DNA of 9,072 bases from Pelobacter sp. UBA5610 (GTDB lineage: Bacteria; Desulfobacterota; Desulfuromonadia; Desulfuromonadales; Syntrophotaleaceae): positions 1 to 9,072 of the forward strand of contig DIKU01000126.1 in the NCBI GenBank assembly GCA_002424645.1, given 5' to 3'. The notes beneath the pieces were generated by a model. That model worked only from the letters and a program-made list of their open reading frames with translations. It was not told the origin of the DNA and searched no databases. How positions within the stretch are numbered: position 1 is the first letter of the stretch; the number at the start of each line of letters is the position of its first letter. Below are positions 7,500-9,072 of the stretch, in pieces. Position numbers and translations under genes: made by a program.

Positions 7500-7504
7500 A
7501 ATCG
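7500..7504. repeat. Target-site duplication AATCG, right copy
   Basis: This is the second copy of the five-base direct repeat flanking the MITE-like element. Joining the outer flanks at this repeat restores an open frame from the ATG at 7231. Confidence 0.75.
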
Positions 7505-7557
7505 GTATTCTGTTGGAGAGATCGAGTTGCCTGGATTGGCAGGGGCCGCCTTGTGGC

Positions 7558-7764
7558 CCGGAAGTACACCCCCGGCGGAATCGAAGGCCGGCCGCCAGCG
7601 GAAAAATAGGGCGCGCATTCTTGCTCCAGCCATGCATCAAAGGTATCTTCATCCAAAAGGCTGTTGAGCTTGGAGTAAAAAGGATGACCGCTTCGGGGCG
7701 CCAGATCACTGGTTGCCACCCAGAGCTTTTGCTGTTTTGGTTTGTTGCGTTTGCCGATAACCAT
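7558..7764 (-). pseudogene. Truncated IS transposase, N-terminal stump (IS1182/IS5-type, DUF772-like)
   Basis: On the minus strand an ATG at 7764-7762, preceded by AGGGGG at about five bases, opens a 69-codon stretch. It contains LWVATSDLAPRSGHPFY, LNSLLDEDTFDAW, then CAPYF and GRPSIPPGVYFR (residues 14-69). This pattern is the familiar N-terminus of IS1182/IS5-type DDE transposases, where GVYFR is normally followed by a long DNA-binding and catalytic region. Here homology stops after GVYFR and the frame runs on with unrelated residues to a stop near 7498. The DDE catalytic core is wholly absent, so the gene is dead. An upstream in-frame ATG at 7797 exists, but the 7764 start has the better ribosome site. 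The family name comes from remembered motif patterns, not a search. Confidence 0.75.
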
Positions 7765-7825
7765 TGAACCCCCTGGGTTGGTAAGCGTTTTTGGCATTTT
7801 AATTGATCAGGTTGGCGACTCAATT

Positions 7826-7854
7826 ATTTTGTAGGGAAAATGGGAGTTTTTCAA
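7826..7854 (-). promoter_or_regulatory. Candidate promoter of the IS transposase
   Basis: On the minus strand TTGAAA (7854-7849) is followed after 17 bases by CAAAAT (7831-7826), five and four matches to the sigma-70 consensus hexamers. It overlaps the IS end, a common arrangement. It would now drive transcription leftward through the transposase stump, antisense to the kinase unit. Confidence 0.35.
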
Positions 7855-7861
7855 CGGGCTG
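7843..7861 (-). repeat. Surviving IS terminal repeat
   Basis: Read on the minus strand this begins with a CCCGTTGAAAAACTCC-like sequence. It shares the eight-base core GTTGAAAA, and 10 of 14 end positions, with the terminal repeats of the MITE-like element. It lies about 80-100 bp before the transposase start, as expected for the transposase-proximal end. Confidence 0.5.
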
Positions 7862-7894
7862 TTAAAGGTGGAGAATTGCAACTCGAATGATCGC

Positions 7895-8395
7895 ATGAAA
7901 AAAAGAAGCAGGGAGATGCCGTTAAACCGGGCGATTTGTTTGTTGGCCCGGGACATCCAGAATGTCGCGGATCGAATTCTCAGGTCCTATGACGTGACCT
8001 CGGAACAACTGTATGTGATGCAATGCTTGGCGGAGGGAGATACTGGGTATCCCCAACGGGAAATCTGCCGCCGAACCAAGAAGAAACCGGCGAATGTCAC
8101 CAGAATCGTGGATCGTCTTGAAAGTAAGTCCCTGGTTTCCAGGAAGACGAGTCCCCTGGACCGCCGGGTTTATATAGTCGTACTGACAGGGCGGGGGCGG
8201 TCCCTGCTTCAACAGGCCAATGCGGCAATGGTTGATTTTTCCTCAAAACTATGCGCGGGAATAGACCTTGAATCCCAGGATATCGCAAGAGGAACTTTGG
8301 CCGCTATTTGTCGCAATGTTGAGCACATGTCCATAAAACAAAGCGGTGGATCTCCCAGACCATCACCTCGCGAACGAACAGGAAATGACGAATAA
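7895..8395 (+). CDS. MarR family transcriptional regulator
   Basis: The protein is 166 residues from this start and has the winged-helix layout of MarR repressors. An N-terminal dimerisation helix (LNRAICLLARDIQNVADRIL) precedes the TSEQLYVMQCLAEG segment. The DNA-binding helices include YPQREICRRTKKKPANVTR and VDRLESKSLV (about 52-81), and the wing SRKTSPLDRRVYIVVLT holds the diagnostic DRR (89-91). The C-terminal helix is followed by a basic, proline-rich tail (SPRPSPRERTGNDE). The start is uncertain. ATG 7895 is my choice, but GTG 7868 and ATG 7916 (AGGGAG directly before it) are in frame, and none has a well-spaced ribosome site. The IS end lies only about 35 bp upstream, so the native promoter or first codons may have been altered by insertion. 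The stop overlaps the next regulator by 11 bp. Confidence 0.9.
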   Translation: MKKRSREMPLNRAICLLARDIQNVADRILRSYDVTSEQLYVMQCLAEGDTGYPQREICRRTKKKPANVTRIVDRLESKSLVSRKTSPLDRRVYIVVLTGRGRSLLQQANAAMVDFSSKLCAGIDLESQDIARGTLAAICRNVEHMSIKQSGGSPRPSPRERTGNDE

Positions 8396-9072
8396 ATCAC
8401 TTGACAGTTGTCAATCAGACACCAAGCTGCGCATTCTGGACGCTGCGGAACGCCTTTTCGCGCGTAACGGCTTCCATCGCACATCCATAAAACGACTCGC
8501 CTCCGAGGCGAAGGTGAATCAGGCGGCTATCAATTATCATTTCGGCTCCAAGATGATCCTGATCAAAAAGGTCGTTGAACGTCGGTGGCGGCCGATTAAT
8601 CAACATCGCATGGAGAGGTTGGAGGTTATTCAGCGAAACGTCGCCCTGAAGGACGGTGGGTTCTGGGTCAGGGAATGTTTACGCGCTTTTATCGAACCGA
8701 CTTTTACGTCGGAAATGCTCACGCGGGAGAGAAGATATTTTCTTGCCTTGGCGGCGCATGCCTTTTCCGAACCCGACGATACCATAAGGACTATTTTCAG
8801 CAATCAGTTTAAAGCGCCCTTTAAACTTTTGTTCGAGGTCTTGCATGACGCCCTTCCCAACCTGGAGGAGGATGCGTTGTTCTGGCGGCTTCATTTTGCC
8901 ATCGGCTCAATGACTCATTGCATGCGCCTGTGCAGCGCCGGTTTGCCGTCTTCCGATATTTCCCCACCGGCAAGCGACCTCGGAACAATAATGAATATGT
9001 TACTTGATTTTGTAACAAGCGGTATGTGCGCCCCTTGTCCCGGCGAGGAAGATCCGCGAAAACCCGTGGAGG
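8385..9072 (+). CDS. TetR/AcrR family regulator, PsrA-like, 3'-truncated by window
   Basis: An open frame of 229 codons without stop runs from the ATG at 8385 to the window edge. The N-terminus is a clear TetR DNA-binding domain: LRILDAAERLFARNGFHRTS (15-34), helix-turn-helix IKRLASEAKVNQAAINYHFG (35-54) and the SK boundary (55-56). The next segment (ERRWRPINQHRMERLEV, then LRAFIEPTF and RERRYFLALAAHAFSEP) matches the layout of PsrA-like TetR proteins with a TetR_C_17-type ligand domain, often linked to fatty acids or envelope stress. The tail from about residue 188 is proline- and cysteine-containing and probably near the natural end. AGGA (8380-8383) lies just before the ATG, and the start lies inside the MarR gene, so the two are probably cotranscribed and coupled. 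Targets are likely further right, outside the window (inference). Confidence 0.9.
   Translation, partial: MTNKSLDSCQSDTKLRILDAAERLFARNGFHRTSIKRLASEAKVNQAAINYHFGSKMILIKKVVERRWRPINQHRMERLEVIQRNVALKDGGFWVRECLRAFIEPTFTSEMLTRERRYFLALAAHAFSEPDDTIRTIFSNQFKAPFKLLFEVLHDALPNLEEDALFWRLHFAIGSMTHCMRLCSAGLPSSDISPPASDLGTIMNMLLDFVTSGMCAPCPGEEDPRKPVE

Larger units (their letters stand above)
7558..7861 (-). mobile_element. IS remnant: one IS end, leader and transposase 5' stump
   Basis: The transposase stump is preceded on its own strand by a leader of about 97 bp. The leader ends in a GTTGAAAAACTCC-type sequence near 7843-7861, a typical IS terminus. The opposite IS end and most of the transposase are missing on the 7500 side, so this is a deletion remnant rather than a mobile element. 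The outer boundary near 7861 is approximate, because without the partner end no duplication can define it. Confidence 0.65.
7213..7894. other. Mobile-element scar between ABC1 kinase and MarR genes, no intact gene
   Basis: This 682-bp stretch holds, in order: a ribosome binding site and broken gene start (7218-7269), a 241-bp MITE-like element (7259-7499) with its target duplication, about 60 bp of unassigned sequence (7505-7557), a - strand transposase stump (7558-7764), the IS leader and IS end (7765-about 7861), and the short leader of the MarR gene. The MITE part is visibly AT-rich compared with the flanking genes. Open frames crossing the region on the + strand are antisense to the transposase stump and have no coding support. 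Confidence 0.8.

Noticed and set aside
7366..7767. 133-codon plus-strand open frame across the MITE and transposase stump
   Set aside because: It starts with TTG inside the MITE-like element and runs antisense to the recognisable transposase N-terminus, so it is a composite of mobile DNA rather than a gene. Only its middle (7505-7557) may include residues of the broken gene.
7765..7797. Longer transposase start at 7797 on the minus strand
   Set aside because: The extra 11 codons precede a well-placed AGGGGG ribosome site for the ATG at 7764, so the longer start is less likely.

Overview
The window is a densely packed, single-direction stretch (every supported host gene is on the + strand) from a Gram-negative bacterium. 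The evidence for that is an inner-membrane RND drug-efflux transporter directly followed by an outer-membrane lipoprotein channel. Moderately high GC, long polycistronic runs and short overlaps fit a proteobacterium or Desulfobacterota member. I cannot place it more precisely from sequence alone.

Region 1 (1-4152) is the 3' part of a tripartite efflux operon: the C-terminal two thirds of an AcrB/MexB-like HAE1 pump (cut by the window edge), an OprM/NodT-type outer membrane factor joined by an ATGA overlap, and a small SAM-methyltransferase-like gene overlapping the channel gene by 8 bp. The periplasmic adaptor, if present, should lie upstream of base 1. Region 2 (4232-7212) is a second unit: a TetR-type regulator, an unrecognised helical phasin-like protein, and an ABC1/AarF/UbiB-family atypical kinase with two C-terminal membrane segments. 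The last two genes are coupled by a TAATG overlap.

Region 3 (7213-about 7867) is a mobile-element scar. A gene start with a strong ribosome binding site follows the kinase, but its frame is broken after nine codons by a 241-bp MITE-like element. That element has perfect 15-bp terminal inverted repeats and a 5-bp AATCG target duplication. Beyond it lies the 5' stump of an IS transposase on the - strand, with one IS end and a possible promoter.

Region 4 (7895-9072) is a MarR-type regulator overlapping a PsrA-like TetR-type regulator by 11 bp. The second gene runs off the window, and the pair probably heads another operon.

Working picture (inference): an envelope-stress/efflux neighbourhood with several local repressors. 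It includes a quinone- or membrane-lipid-related module (ABC1 kinase plus amphipathic helical partner) whose downstream gene was destroyed by transposition. The most interesting items are the phasin-like/ABC1 pair, the methyltransferase with an eroded SAM motif in the efflux operon, and the MITE with its target duplication. No tRNA, rRNA or CRISPR array was seen.
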